DNA from: Sciurus carolinensis
Lineage: Eukaryota > Chordata > Mammalia > Rodentia > Sciuridae
NCBI RefSeq assembly: GCF_902686445.1
Contig: NC_062213.1
Location: forward strand, 142,622,491-142,686,490
DNA: 64,000 nt
Reading direction: 5' to 3'
Shown here one piece after another: positions 11,597-23,647 of this stretch. Both the position numbers and the translations under genes were made by a program. Below the pieces are notes generated by a model. It made no database searches, had not been told where the DNA came from, and saw nothing but the letters and a program-made list of their open reading frames with translations. How positions within the stretch are numbered: position 1 is the stretch's first letter; every line of letters starts with the position of its first letter.

Positions 11597-11759
11597 GGCG
11601 AGTCTGCATGGCATAGCCCCCAACACTTCCACTACATTTTATTGGTTAAAGCAGGTTACAAGTCCACTGTAAATGCTGGCAGTGGCAAAGCGACAGTGAT
11701 GTTCTCTGATTGTAATGTGCTTATTCCTACAGTAACTTGCCAATTTTGATATACAAAAT

Positions 11760-13800
11760 CTACCAAATGTCCCTGTGCTTTGTACCAACTGGTAGAATGT
11801 TGTTCCAATGTGTGTTCTTTCAATTTTCTCACATTTTTTCAACTTTCTACCTTCAACTGGATCTTTGATTAGAGGGATCTGAAAACTCTTCAATCCTGCC
11901 TCATTACCTAACAATTTTTTTTTTCTTCAATGTCTCCCAAAATATTAAGAATCATGTTCTTCCATTAAGGTGTATGTTAAGTAGCAATGAAATTTTCCTC
12001 CTTTGAAATGAATAAAAATAAATAAATAAACTTTTTAAAGGTTTTCTTCTACCCTTATAAGTTTTTCTGCTCATCCCCAGAGACCACCATATTGTTATTT
12101 GTTGTCTTTCCCAATAAGCTAGTTCTCATGTTAAGTGGTTTATTATTTTGGGTAATCATCTAACTATGGACAACACTAAATCTAAAAATGTCAGAGATAA
12201 CACAATAGTTTTTTTTTTTTTATAATTTGCATGATACTACTAGTGATTGGTGTGTAGTCTATAAAATAATCCCATAATCCTTCTATCTTATTGCTTCATC
12301 CTATCCCAGGTTTTCTGAGCTCTTTCCATTTATCCAGATGATGAATTGAGAAAAAAAAAATAAAATAAAAATGGTTATGAATAGTTGAGATGGTCTAGGT
12401 CTGGAAGTAGTACAAATGCCTTGTCTCCATATTCCATCAGCAAGAATTAACTTACACAGACAAGTCTAGGTCAAAGGGTGGCTGAGAATTGTGGCCCAGC
12501 TGCGCACCAAGAGGAATAGGACATGGCACTGTTTGCCACAGTAGAAAACCAATAATGTGTAATGTGATTGCTCTGTCTTTGGGTTTTGTCTTGGCTGATT
12601 GTTTGCCTCCATGAGAACTTAATAGAGATGAGACTGGATATAGTTCTGGCCACAAAGAACTCACCTCTATGTTTCTCGGGACTTGTTAAAACAGACCCCA
12701 GCTGCTATTCTTTAGACTATAAAGTAAGTTTCTCATTAATTCTGCCCGTTTAGCTGCTGACAGGCAATTTGACTGCTTAGAAAACACACTGGGTTTTTAT
12801 GACCCACACATAGTAATCATAACCAGCCATATGTAAAACCACAAAGCATAAGTTGATGGAACTAATACAATTTTAACCAACAATATCAGAGATTATATTT
12901 TAAAACTACAAAGTCCTTTTTAACACTGCAAAGTTGTCCTGTAGAGATGCACTATGCTTACCTTCCTATTGGAAATACAGAAATTTTACTTAATTTTTTT
13001 TATTTTTTTGTATTCATTGTTTTCTACTTAACTTTTATCTTCTCCTTGCAAATATTGTTTTATTTTTAAATAATATCATCTTCTATATTGTGATTGTGTT
13101 AATATTTAATTTACATATAAACATTTTATATTACTTTAGAAAGCAAAATATTAATATACAAATTCAGTTTCCTATGTTCATCCAAAGATTGTCTTTATCT
13201 ATTCTTAGAACAAATAGGAAAATATTTTATAGATATTCATCATTTTAAAATAAGTTGTTCTGAATTAAAGTCATTAATCTTAATGGAACTCTGCTCCATG
13301 CAAATGGCAATGTATATGTTGCAGAAAGAGAGGAGTCCATTTTTGAGAAAGAAAGCAATTTTAAATTTGTTAGGTGAAGATCAATTCATGTTTCAAACAA
13401 ATTTTTAACATTAAGTATTTAGGACTTATTTTGAAGTTCATTAATAAGTTCATAGATAAACTTAGTAAAACATTAGTCATATCTCAAGGAAATTTAACGA
13501 AATACCTAAAATTATCATATACATCTAAAACTAGGAAATTGATGATTCTTTTCCAAATTATTACTGATTGGCTACATGTTCAACACAACAAACAGAAAAG
13601 AAAGAAAACCAAAATCTAAATGTCATAGGGTTTATGTTGCTAATTCAATTCTAAGATCTGACCAATATTTACAACTCCTTCATAGACAGAATAGGAAACA
13701 GTTTTTACAAAAACAGATACATTGATGAGAAGGAATAAACCACTCGAACTTCCATTCCCAGTCCCATCTCCAGAGGCTGATGACTGTCACGATCAAGCAA
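11760..13800. other. Unassigned intergenic DNA
   Basis: Includes short T, A and AAAT runs (12001-12034, 12210-12221, 12352-12370) and a moderately GC-richer patch at 12420-12740 that I cannot assign. The open frames on both strands of that patch are short and unrelated to known proteins. Confidence 0.5.
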
Positions 13801-13805
13801 CATCA

Positions 13806-13920
13806 TAGGTTCCCTGATCAAATATCACCTACTCAGAGAGACTTTGCCTTCTCATTGCATGGAAATTCCATAGTATTTACTATCTCCTCATTGTGTTTAT
13901 TTCCATAGTAATGAATAGAT
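13806..13920 (+). mobile_element. L2 LINE fragment
   Basis: 'aaatatcacctactcagaga' followed by 'gactttgccttctc' matches the conserved L2 block that normally reads as a 'cacctcctcagagaggcc' run. Short and old. Confidence 0.5.
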
Positions 13921-14097
13921 TCATGATTGAATTAATAGTTCTTTATTGCTACTTATGTCGATTTAGTTCACTATACTTATAGTAATCAAGAAAGTTTCTA
14001 TTTAAACTCCACCTAACCCAAGAAGATCATAATCTGGTTGGAAAAGTGAGAGGGTGAATGAAACAGGATAATTCAATTTTTATATATCCATAACTTG

Positions 14098-14566
14098 GGT
14101 ATCAAAAAAAGAATTGTATACCCGTACTCAAAGTAGCACTATTTATAAGATCTGAAAGGTGGAAGCAACCCAGATGGATGGACTTTGAAAATGTGGTATC
14201 AAGATATGATGGAGTATTTGTGCTTAAAATGAAAGAAATTCTGACACACACTATACCATGAAGAAAATTTGAGAACATGTATGAAAGGAAAATAAGAGGC
14301 ATAAAAACAATACTATATGGTTCCACTTGTATGAAGTATCTAGAGTAGTCAAGCTCAAAGAAAGCAGAAGGGTACATGCCAAGGGTGAAAGTAGAGGGGA
14401 GTGAGGAGTTGTTCAATAGGATGAGGTTCAGTTTTGCAAGATGAAAAAAAATTCTGGAGATTGGTTGCATGCCAATGAGAATTTACCTAAGAAAACTGCA
14501 CTGAATGGTTAAAAAATGGCTTAGGTAATACATTTTATTTTATCTTAGCACAATTTTTAAAAACGT
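14098..14566 (+). mobile_element. Old L1 (L1M-type) 3' end
   Basis: Recognisable L1 landmarks in order: 'gtggaagcaacccagatgga', 'aaaatgtggtatcaagatat', 'ggttccacttgtatgaagta', 'cagttttgcaagatgaaaa', 'ctggagattggttgcatg'. The 122-codon minus-strand frame across it is an antisense artefact. Confidence 0.75.
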
Positions 14567-14569
14567 GGG

Positions 14570-15215
14570 ATATCCAAAAATAAATCTATATAGATCTTAA
14601 AAGAACTGAAACTCCCTTAAAGTGTTAGCTCTTAAAAGGTTAGGATTACTGATTAGGCAAGCACAACATATCACTCCATGATAGCATCTACATTAAAAAC
14701 TAAGAAAACCAAGAATTTTCATAGAACTTCTAGTGGATTATGCTTGAAGTATAAAAAAGGAAGAATGGAGTTGAATAACTCAGAAACAAATTCCTTCTAT
14801 GTCCTTAAAAAGACCATATTTCATAAAAAATTAATAACTATTAAGTTCCTTCAATATTTTAAAAAAATCACAGATGAGTAGAATAAAGCTCAAGTTGATA
14901 AAGTTTCTTGAGGTTGATCTTAAAAAGTGGGTATCCAGACTCACAGGTTCTTTCTACTAGACATTACTTTTTCTTAAAGGTAAAAAATTAAAAAAAATAA
15001 AAAAAAGGAATCAGAGGTTCATGCCAAAAATTGAATCAATATTTGATATTTGGAATTTACAGCTTGCTTATTCATATTTCTACAGTCACAATAAGATTTT
15101 TGTTTTTCAAATAGACTAATATAGTGGTTTGTCTCTTTTATTTTTTGTTTTATTTATTTATTTTTGTACTGCAGTTTAAACCTGTATACTTTGCCATGAA
15201 GTTACATTGTCAGTC
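14570..15215. other. Unassigned AT-rich DNA
   Basis: Nothing recognisable apart from short A runs near 14985-15006. Confidence 0.5.
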
Positions 15216-15227
15216 ATTCTTTTAATT

Positions 15228-15357
15228 TTTTTTTTTTTTTTTTTTTTTTTTTTGTCACAAGATCTTCCTAAGTTGCACAAGTTTTCCTGGAGTCTGTGAC
15301 CCTCCTGCCTCAGCCTCCCAAGTAACTGGGACCACAACCTTATACCACTACACCTGA
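15228..15357 (-). mobile_element. B1/7SL-type SINE monomer, inverted
   Basis: A T(27)-like run is followed by 'acaagatcttcctaagttgc', 'cctcctgcctcagcctccca' and 'ccactacacctga', the inverted 7SL-derived body. No ID half is attached. Confidence 0.8.
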
Positions 15358-15359
15358 TA

Positions 15360-16508
15360 TCATATTGTCTTAATTGGATTTAAGACAAACTCTAAAACAT
15401 TTCCAGATACAGTTTTATCTTGGAGACCTTGAAATTGGAAAAGATCATACATAATTGCCTTTATAAAATAATAATAAATAACAAATGAATCTAGAGCAAA
15501 ATGCTTGCCATTGTTAGAATTATAACTAATAGCATTTCAATCATATCCATACTCAATTATGCATGGTTTTCCTACTGGATTAATAAAAATATTTGAATAT
15601 TATCATCTCATTATAAAAGATTATCTTACAAATTATACATTTTCCTAGTCTATTTCTTTTGAGTGATTTTTTTTTTTCTGTGTTCATTATTTTAAATCTA
15701 CATGAAGAAAAAAGCTAATTGGAAGTTCCCTGGAGTACAAATAAGTAAAAACATAGATTAATCATGAATATGCAGTAACACTGCTTCTAAAGGGGCTGGG
15801 CCATGGACCCAGCACTCAAGCCTCAAGTCTGTCCAGAGATTGTGGTTATCTATAACCTCGGTTCCACCCACAGGATAAGGTCTTTGTCTTTGAATCAGTA
15901 TACAGAAATCGGCTTAATTCTTTATAAGGCTCTCTCTGGCTTTATCTCTGCTCTTGCGAAAATCGCATAGGGAAACAGTCAGAAGAGGGATGAATCTAAT
16001 GAGGATGTGGATATAATCTAGGGAGAAGAACTTGGAGTAGGTTTCTGCTATCACAATCAAATATTGCAAAGATTATTTAATGTAAAATTTCTATGAGCCT
16101 TTGAAAACTGTTGGGTAAATGCTAAATAAAATCTTCCTTCAGTAAATTTCAAATACACCAAGAACATTTGGGAAGTAGAAATTTTTCTTTTCTTTTCTGA
16201 TCTTCAATGAAATTTGGATTAATCAAGCCTGTTTTCTGATGATTGCAGAAAGTTTATCAACTGACTCAGCCCATAATAATTCCAGGAGAGAAAAAAATCA
16301 GATTGGGAAATGAGAATTCCAAAATCTATGCCAGTTTCTCATTTTCCCCAGTCTGGGAAGTCTTCAATCTTTTCTTTTGTTTCATGTTATTTCCTTTATT
16401 TATTTTTATAGATGGATAAAACTACTACTACTACTACTAAAAAATATAACAAAACCCAGAAACTCAGAAACTGTTTAAAGAACACAGAAGAAAAGAAAAA
16501 GCTGACAT
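15360..16508. other. Unassigned DNA
   Basis: AT-rich, with a slightly GC-richer patch near 15780-16030 that resembles nothing known to me. A short (ACT)n tract lies at 16421-16439. Confidence 0.5.
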
Positions 16509-16511
16509 CAG

Positions 16512-16640
16512 GATGGGCACAGTGGGGCATGCCTGTAATTCCTGCAGTTCGGGAGGCTGAGGTAGGAGGATAGAGGGTTCAAAGCCAGTCTCACTAGTTT
16601 AGCAAAACTGTAAGCAACTTAGAAAGACCCTGTCTCTAAA
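16512..16640 (+). mobile_element. B1 SINE monomer
   Basis: 'gggcacagtggggcatgcct', 'gggaggctgaggtaggagga' and 'aagaccctgtctctaaa' give the 7SL-derived B1 body in order. The tail has become a (GA)n microsatellite. Confidence 0.85.
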
Positions 16641-16644
16641 AAGT

Positions 16645-16680
<36 letters not shown>
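16645..16680. repeat. (GA)n microsatellite
   Basis: About 17 GA units with one interruption, seeded by the B1 tail. Confidence 0.9.
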
Positions 16681-16689
16681 AGGAGCATG

Positions 16690-17390
16690 AGCTGAAGGCA
16701 GATTTTCAGAAACAATGGCTTAGACAACAGTCTCATAATAGACTCAAATTAAATACCTGGATGATAATAGCAATACTCTAAAATAATAAATAATATTGCC
16801 CCACAATGCTGTAGCATAGTAACATAAAACTATAACATGAAGACAGTGAAATTTGCTGTTGTTTAGATGTCTTAATGAAAGTATTCTGCACTCTACATCT
16901 TCTGATTTATATATTAATTTTAGTATTAATGTAGATCATAACATAGACAAATAGTGTACATATAGATACACACAGTGCACATATGGAATAAGCATTTCAA
17001 ACATAGCAGTAAGGAGTACTTTACAAGGTGACTCATTTATACACAAGTATGATCATGTGCACGTGCACACACACATTAATGAAACAAACATTTCATGATT
17101 TGTATGCTATATATAGATAATGCCTCTGACTTTTACTTGATTCTTCTCTTTAAATATCATTTAATGTTGATGGAAATCTGCTCAATGGTTTCAGTTTACT
17201 AATAGACTATCACAGTAGTTTAAAAAGAATAATGTATGTACATTTACATGAACCAAATATGCTTTCCCCTCCTAAGTCATTGTTAAATCACTTGCATCTT
17301 ATTATGAGATTATGAGGAATAAATTCTTGATATTAATGTTCTATAAAATAATTTATTGTTGTTATTTTTATTTTCCAAATTCTAAGTCAA
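16690..17390. other. Unassigned AT-rich DNA
   Basis: No genes or recognisable repeats; a short CA-rich stretch near 17056-17075. Confidence 0.5.
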
Positions 17391-17394
17391 ATTT

Positions 17395-17640
17395 CATCTT
17401 GTCTCTACTCACAACTCCAAGTGTACTTTACCTCACTTCAATTCAAAGTACAATGGGATACCTTTTTACTTAGCACTTAGCCAATAAGCTTTTAATAAAT
17501 TAACAACTGCATTTGCTTCTTTCATTGAATTGTAAGCTCTTTGGGGCTTTCTATACTTTGTATAACTCAATTTTTTTATTCCTTATGATACATGATGATT
17601 TCATGCAAGAACTTAACAGATGTTTAGTAAATTCAATTTA
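17395..17640 (+). mobile_element. L2 LINE 3' fragment
   Basis: 'gaattgtaagctctttgggg' and a decayed tail near 'acagatgtttagtaaattca' match the L2 3' end order. Weakly conserved. Confidence 0.45.
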
Positions 17641-17644
17641 GAAG

Positions 17645-18775
17645 TCAAGATGAGCAAATAGTGGTTACATGGATATTTCTGAAAGTTATGATAAGAATTA
17701 AATTTAAAGGATCAGAATTAGGATTTACATATAAGCTCACAAAATGTCAATCAACATGAAAATCCTTTACCTGCCTTTTCTCTCTGTCTCTGATGGACAT
17801 CTGGCACTTATCCTCTTGGTACAAAATAGTTACTGATGAGACAACAAATAACTAGTTAGGTTGAGTTGAAGAAATAGATAGATCTCTACCTGCTAAAATG
17901 TCTACATACAATCAACTCCTTTTTTCAAAAACAATTGAATCTTTCAACTACCCAATATTTTGTCACAAGCTTCAAAATAGAATGATTTATGCTATTAAAT
18001 ATCTTCTAAATTTACTTTGTTTTACTGACCTGCATTTCTAGGCAAAATTCATGACAAGTTTGGTTGAGAACTTGATTGGTATGACTGATTCATTTTGTCA
18101 GACATGGAAAGTCAGAACCTTAAGGTTTAATGGAGGTAGGGCACATAGGGAAGTTACCTGGCACTCCAAGGATGGTGATGAATTAGAAGAGAATTATGCC
18201 AGCATCACAAATAATTTTAAAATAAAAACTATAATAGAGTTTAATATCAAAAAATACAACTTGAACCCTTAACATTAGGGTCAAAACAAGAGTAAAACAT
18301 GTGCCCAAGCACAATATCTATACTCAAGAAAACTGATTCCAAAGTCACATAGCAAGCAAAGGATGCGAATGCAATTTATAACAGCAAGATTATGAAGATT
18401 TAGAAATAATACATTAAAGTCACACTATACTTCATATAATAATACTGTCATAAGTAATAGAATTCTCAGTCTGTTACTGCACCAAGTAATGGTATTTGGG
18501 CTCAGGATAAAATAAGTGTAGAATTTGAGGTGAAAGTCATTAGCAACATGTTAACCCATCTAAGACATAGAAAATGTGGGTGTCATGAAAACTTGCTACT
18601 TCCCAACAATCAAATCTTTCAATTTTGGTTAACTACAATATTTAGACTCTAGCAACCTCAGTTAAATCAGACAGGAGGCTGTTACCAAATTAATCATGAA
18701 TTCAGGTAATTTAGAGAAGGCAAGAATAATGAGTATTTCATGACTGCAAACACTGTTTTGTCAAAAAATCCACAA
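17645..18775. other. Unassigned DNA
   Basis: Nothing recognisable. A 73-codon plus-strand frame at 18051-18272 shows no family features. Confidence 0.5.
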
Positions 18776-18778
18776 AGG

Positions 18779-19060
18779 CTGGGAGCTGTGGTGCACGCCT
18801 ATAATTCTAGCAACTCAGGAGACTGAAGTGGGATCACAGGTTCAAAGCCAGCCTCAGCAACTTAGGGAGCCCCTTGGCAACTTATTGACACCCTGCATCC
18901 CCCCCACAAAAAAAAAGAAAAAGAAAAAGAAACAAAGAAAGAAAGAGAGAGAGAGAGAGAAAGAAAGAAAGAGAGACAGAAAGAAATTTATAAAGGGACA
19001 GGGATGTTGCTCAGTGTTTATGCAACCCTGGGTTTAATCCTTGGTGCCAAAATAAAAGAA
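18779..19060 (+). mobile_element. B1-dID dimeric SINE with a purine microsatellite linker
   Basis: B1 half at 18779-18900 ('gtggtgcacgcctataattc', 'caaagccagcctcagcaact'); ID half at about 18990-19050 ('cagggatgttgctcagtg', 'ctgggtttaatcc'). The A-rich linker between them has expanded into a purine tract (18907-18988). Imperfect repeats at 18763-18778 and 19061-19077 ('aaaaaatccacaaagg' and 'aaaaaattctacaaggg') are the likely TSD. Confidence 0.85.
18907..18988. repeat. Purine (A/G) microsatellite
   Basis: Pure A/G apart from a few C, with GA and AAAG units, lying between the two SINE halves. Confidence 0.85.
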
Positions 19061-19079
19061 AAAAAATTCTACAAGGGAA

Positions 19080-19959
19080 AGAAGATGACTCTAATTTAAG
19101 AAATACATTCTTGGCACAAACTGAAAATTTGTATAGAATCAAGGCAATTAACTAGGAGAATATATGTAATTAAAAAAGAAGGTTTTGAGATAAACAAAGA
19201 AGTGCTGTTTGGGATTTCAAAAAAGCAAGAATCATAAGTTTCTGGCACTCATTAAAATGCCAAATTTACATCAATATTGTCTTAATAAACGATGGGATAA
19301 ATTTTCAAACTTATGAACATTTAACCGCAATTTGAGTGATCATTTAAAGACTACACTCTATTGAAAGTGTTATAGACTTTGTGTAATATAGAATTCAGCA
19401 ATTTATTTTTTCAGTTTGAAGTGATGGTACATTGCCAACAGTTTATGGGTCCACCTGAATAGAACATTTTAGCAGTTTGTGTCATTTTACATAAAATTAG
19501 TAAAAGGAACACTTGCTCTTGATATGCAGAGCCTTGTAGAAACCATTTACATTGTGTTGTCTCCTAAAATATTTTTAATTGGAAACATACTTTACAAATT
19601 TAATATGTCTTCATATCTGTTTCATAATTAACTTGAAAATGGAAGTCCATATGGCAGATGAGCAACATTTAATAAAAATAGCTTGACAAGCTTGCCAGAA
19701 ACGGTGATGTTGTGGTGGAGAGATTTGCACATTACATAATTCATGATTTTTATGGGAGACATAGGGTTAGTGGTAAGAACTGTTTGAGTGTAGAGTCTAT
19801 CCAAGACATACCACGATTTCAATAAGGAATAATGCAGATATACATATACCCTCCATGAACTACAGAAGAGAGACAGTGGCTGTCTGAAACATCTTATTGG
19901 GAAAAAAAGTAATAATGTGAGCAGCATCCATGATCTACATAGAGAATTCTGAAAGACAG

Positions 19960-20010
<51 letters not shown>

Positions 20011-20615
20011 GGTTGTTGTTGCTTTTGATTAATTTGCAAAAACACACTTGCGTATATTCTAGTTCCTAAAACTTTTGGAAAACTGAAATAATTATACAAA
20101 GTGATGCTTTTTTTAACCTCTTTTCAAATGAACCAATGAAATATTTTATGGTTAAGATTTATATAATGCAAAAGATTCAGACCATCAATATAAGATTCAG
20201 AAAATAAATAAACAAAACGCTCTGGCCAGGGAAAGACTGCATAGTCCCACTCATTATAACGCCTTCTCAGCACAGAACACTTTCGCGTGGTATCAGCACT
20301 CCACAGTTCCTGCTTCTGTTCATTAAAAGAATGGAATTATACAGTCCATACCAACTCAGACTTAAGTAAAGTGTATTTTTTATGATCGGCCTTTTGGAAA
20401 AATTGAAAATGTAAAGTGTTCTCCTCTTATAATAAACCTAAGAGAATATGATCCCTCAGACCATAAAAAAGAAGGGTTTCTTTTCCCACTTATGATCCAG
20501 AAAGCCAAATTTATTTTTCCTCTGATTCTTTTATTTGGTTTGTAAACATTTTTTGTTGTGTAAAAATAATTGTATATGTATGAAGGAGACTTTTAAAAGG
20601 ATCCTTTAGTCTCTG
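19080..20615. other. Unassigned DNA with one long (TG)n
   Basis: No gene seen. 20210-20330 has a few CpG sites in an AT-rich setting. The 139-codon minus-strand frame at 19628-20047 gains length from the (TG)n tract. Confidence 0.5.
19963..20007. repeat. (TG)n microsatellite
   Basis: About 22 perfect TG units; the longest perfect dinucleotide tract in the window. Confidence 0.95.
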
Positions 20616-20619
20616 TTGA

Positions 20620-21460
20620 CATTGTTTGGGCATGGTTTTAAAAATTCAGACATTACAGAGAGATATAAAAGGATAATAAAGATGTCCTCCTCAACCCATC
20701 TCTTACCAGAAAGATACTTGTGTTAACAATATGCCTCTGATTCTTTCAAAAGAATCATTTTGTATTTACAAATATAAACATTCTATATATACTAGAACAC
20801 ATCTTTTATTAATTTATATTCGAATAATTTTCCTTCTTCTATATCAACATACATATGTCTACAAAATTCTTTTCAATGGTTTTCCAGTAACCTTTTGGGT
20901 GAATATGTCAAGATCTAATTAACAAGTGCACTATTTAAGGACCATGTATCTAGTTCATGCTATTTTGCTATTATAAATAATAATTAAATAACCTTCCTTA
21001 CACAGGCATTACAGTGCCTTCTAATTAGGGAATGAAAGCTTTATCTAGTTACACTTGTATCAAGGGCCTATTTCCTTTTGTAAGCTCTTATTCTTCCACT
21101 CCAAGAATATTCCCTTTCCTCAGGGAATTCTTTATGTTGTTGGTAAAGGCACTGATACAGTTTGTATGAATACTGGTAATATAAATTTCTAGCAATGAGA
21201 TCTATGTCAGTTAATATGCATATTTAATTTTGATGGATATTGCCAATTTTCTTCCAAATAGTTGGCAGCAGTAGTACTTGAAATTGTATTTCTCCAATCT
21301 TTCACAAACTGAATATTATCAAACATTTTCATGTTTCTCTATGTGGTAAATTTTTTTAAAAGTCATAGTTTTTATTTGCATTCCTTAAATTGTAGGAGAG
21401 ATGGAATTTTTTTTTCTAATGTTTGCTGAACATTTATTATTCTTTTTATTCAACTTGTCT
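20620..21460 (-). mobile_element. Very old L1-like (L1M/HAL1-type) fragment, inverted
   Basis: 'tggatattgccaattttctt', 'ttcacaaactgaatattatc' and 'gctattttgctattataaat' follow the order of an inverted old L1 3' region. 20997-21115 does not fit and may be an insertion. Confidence 0.4.
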
Positions 21461-21554
21461 ATTTCTCTGGCAGGCTATATTTTTATTACTTCTTATGAAT
21501 ACAATGTGAATTAAAGAAATTAGATTTGTCATTCTTTTTTTAAATGACTACACA

Positions 21555-21740
21555 TTTAATATCTCTACTATTATAAACTCTCAGAAATGCATAGTATAGT
21601 AAAAAAAAAAAGGACCCTGCATTCTTTATACACAAGTAATCTGAAATTCAAAGAAGTTAAATAAATGGTTTCAAATCAGAAAAGTGGCAACACATTCAGA
21701 ACTAGAATCAAATTCTACTGAATCACTGGATGTCATTCTT
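21555..21740 (-). mobile_element. MIR SINE fragment, inverted
   Basis: 'ttcaaagaagttaaataaat' then 'aaaagtggcaacacattcag' resembles the inverted MIR core. Confidence 0.4.
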
Positions 21741-21744
21741 TTTT

Positions 21745-22205
21745 TTAATAATGAGCTATGATTTTTCTGTCTTCTCATTACAATACTTTATACATATTTT
21801 CTTCCTCTACATAGCAGTATGTTATGTAAATCCTTTTTTTTTTTTTTCTCTCATAGATTTTTAAGAATTTGTGTTTCTGAATCATTTACTTGTTGGGTAT
21901 TTTTTGTTTCAAAAACAATTAACTGAATTATTCCCAGTAGTTAAAATCGTCCATTTTTATCACAAATTACATATATTTTGAACTACTTATAACTCTTGTC
22001 TGCATCTCAATTTCTTCTTTGGTGATAAGAAATCTAGGAGATACAAAACACATTTTCATATGTAGAGTTACAATCTTCCCTAATTATAAATCTTATTTTT
22101 CAAGATTTTCTTCCTATATTAAAATATATATTTTTTTCATCCCCATAGCATATAAAATCAATTTGCTATTTTTATTACGACCAATTTTATGTTAATTTAT
22201 ACTGA
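21745..22205. other. Unassigned AT-rich DNA
   Basis: Only T runs (21833-21847) and AT-rich sequence. Confidence 0.5.
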
Positions 22206-22209
22206 ATTA

Positions 22210-22740
22210 GTTCCTCTTGCAAAAAAAAGGGGGATTCTCCTGCCACATCTCACGTAGATGAGGGATAGAGTTTCTGTGTGAGTACAGGATGGTGCTGGCT
22301 ATCAATTAAACACCAAGAAACTTATCTTATCAAACCCAAGAGCCAATAATCTTTTCAAATGGAAGGGGATGTGGCAGACTGTGCCATGCCAGATCTAGTC
22401 TCCAACAACATGGAGAAGTCCACCTCCACCTTTACTTGTAGTCACACAGGTAAAGAGGGACTGGGAGGGGCTGCTTCTGTGAGGAACAGGATGGGGCAGA
22501 GTTAAGGAAGTTATTTGCTTAGAGAATTAGCATTTCCTCAGAGGGTGAACCAACTCTGTACAGGGGCACTTACCAGGCCATTTGAAACAGTCTCTCATGG
22601 CTGCCAGTTCCTGGAAATCAGACCTTTGTATCCCACAGCTTGGCCAAGCCTGATTCTGCTAAACATGAATGGCTGCCCACAAGTTCCTGTTTGTGTTTGT
22701 GACTTCCTGACCGAATCCCATTTACAACTTTGATTATACA
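22210..22740. other. GC-richer unassigned island
   Basis: About 530 bp of clearly higher GC content than its flanks, with abrupt edges at both sides and no match to any repeat I know. The longest frame (22515-22733, plus) is 72 codons and shows no domain. It could be an LTR of an unrecognised ERV family (right end near 'tttacaactttga') or a conserved non-coding segment. Confidence 0.4.
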
Positions 22741-22815
22741 AGTATCATATATTTTTCACAATAGAATTTTCAAATTTTGTTATTTACTAAATGTATCCAA
22801 GTAAATTTAATTCTT

Positions 22816-23010
22816 TTTCTTTTTCTGTGTTTTTGGATACTGGGAGTTGAACTCAGAGGCACTTGACCACTGAGCCACATCCCCAGTCCTACTTTGTACT
22901 TTATTTAGAGACAGGGTCTCACTGAATTGCTTAGTGCCTTGCTTTTGCTAAGGCTGACTTTGAACTCTCCATGCTCTTGCCTCAACCTCCAGAGCCACTG
23001 GGTGCCCAGC
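22816..23010 (-). mobile_element. B1-dID dimeric SINE, inverted
   Basis: Inverted ID half ('gggagttgaactcagagg', 'gagccacatccccagtcc') followed by inverted B1 half ('agagacagggtctcactga', 'cttgcctcaacctccagag'). TSD AAATTTAATTCTT (22803-22815) and AAGTTTAATTCTT (23011-23023), 12 of 13 identical. Confidence 0.9.
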
Positions 23011-23289
23011 AAGTTTAATTCTTAGTTAAGTTAATTACAGTTGGTTCTCAGTATCTGAGTGGGTTAGGTTTCAGGAACCTCAAGAATACTAACATCCTTG
23101 GTGCTCATGTGCATTATGCAAGATGATATAGTATTTGCACATAATCTGTGAAATCCTTGTGTGTACTTTAAATCATCTCTAGATTACTTTTAATACTTAG
23201 TATGATGCAAGTGTTACTTGAAGAGTTGTTACACACTATGCTACAGAACAATCACACACATAAAACTAGGTATATTTGCCACAGATGCA

Positions 23290-23444
23290 TTTTTTTTTAT
23301 TTATTTTATTTTTTTAAAATTTTAATTATTTTTGTATTTTTACAGCCTGCATTTTGATTTATTGTACACAAACAGGGTGCATCTTTTCATTTCTATGGTT
23401 GTGCATGATGTAGATTCATACCATTCCTGTAATTATACATGTAT
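23290..23444 (-). mobile_element. Short 5'-truncated L1 3' end, inverted
   Basis: A T-rich tail is followed by an L1 3'UTR segment ('tgtacacaaacagggtgcat', 'ggttgtgcatgatgtagatt'). Perfect 7-bp repeats AGATGCA at 23283-23289 and 23445-23451 mark the TSD. Confidence 0.7.
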
Positions 23445-23647
23445 AGATGCAATTTTTAAATGAATATTTTTAATCTATAGTTGGTTGAATCTACAATTCA
23501 TGGATATGGAGGGCTGACTATACATTAAATTAAACTTAAATCTTTTATGTTGGTATAAATTATATACCCCTGCCTTGTTTTTTTATGTTTTCATGTAGGA
23601 AGATCACTGAGTTTTTGTATTTTACCTTTATAGACATGTGTATTTTT

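Larger units (their letters stand above)
11166..11625 (-). mobile_element. Solo LTR, ERVK/IAP-like, inverted
   Basis: A 460-bp GC-rich insert with TG...CA ends and a perfect 6-bp TSD CTTCCA (11160-11165 and 11626-11631). On the minus strand it starts TGTTGGGGGC, has a YY1-like AAGATGGCGCC near its start, a TATA box (TATAAG, 11340-11335) and AATAAA (11241-11236). This gives a normal U3-R-U5 order with the signals about 95 bp apart. Its relatively high CpG content in an AT-rich region suggests a fairly recent insertion. No internal region is present. Confidence 0.88.
10488..11720 (-). mobile_element. MLT1-like LTR, inverted, split by a solo LTR
   Basis: The left part ('acaacatgacaaattacaaa', then 'tttgtattttgtggctc') and the right part ('cactacattttattggttaa') resemble the two ends of an inverted MLT1-type LTR. 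The stretch in between is longer than a normal MLT1, so more than one element may be involved. Low-identity call. Confidence 0.4.

Noticed and set aside
11492..11749. Open frames on both strands around the LTR at 11166-11625
   Set aside because: They lie across the solo LTR and its flank; LTR sequence is non-coding.
14102..14470. 122-codon minus-strand open frame
   Set aside because: It runs antisense to an old L1 3' end.
19628..20047. 139-codon minus-strand open frame with a Thr-His repeat
   Set aside because: The T-H repeat is the translated (TG)n microsatellite; the remaining part has no recognisable domain and no splice or codon signal.
22515..22733. 72-codon plus-strand frame in the GC-richer island
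   Set aside because: No domain, no Kozak or splice context, and short frames are expected by chance in GC-richer DNA.
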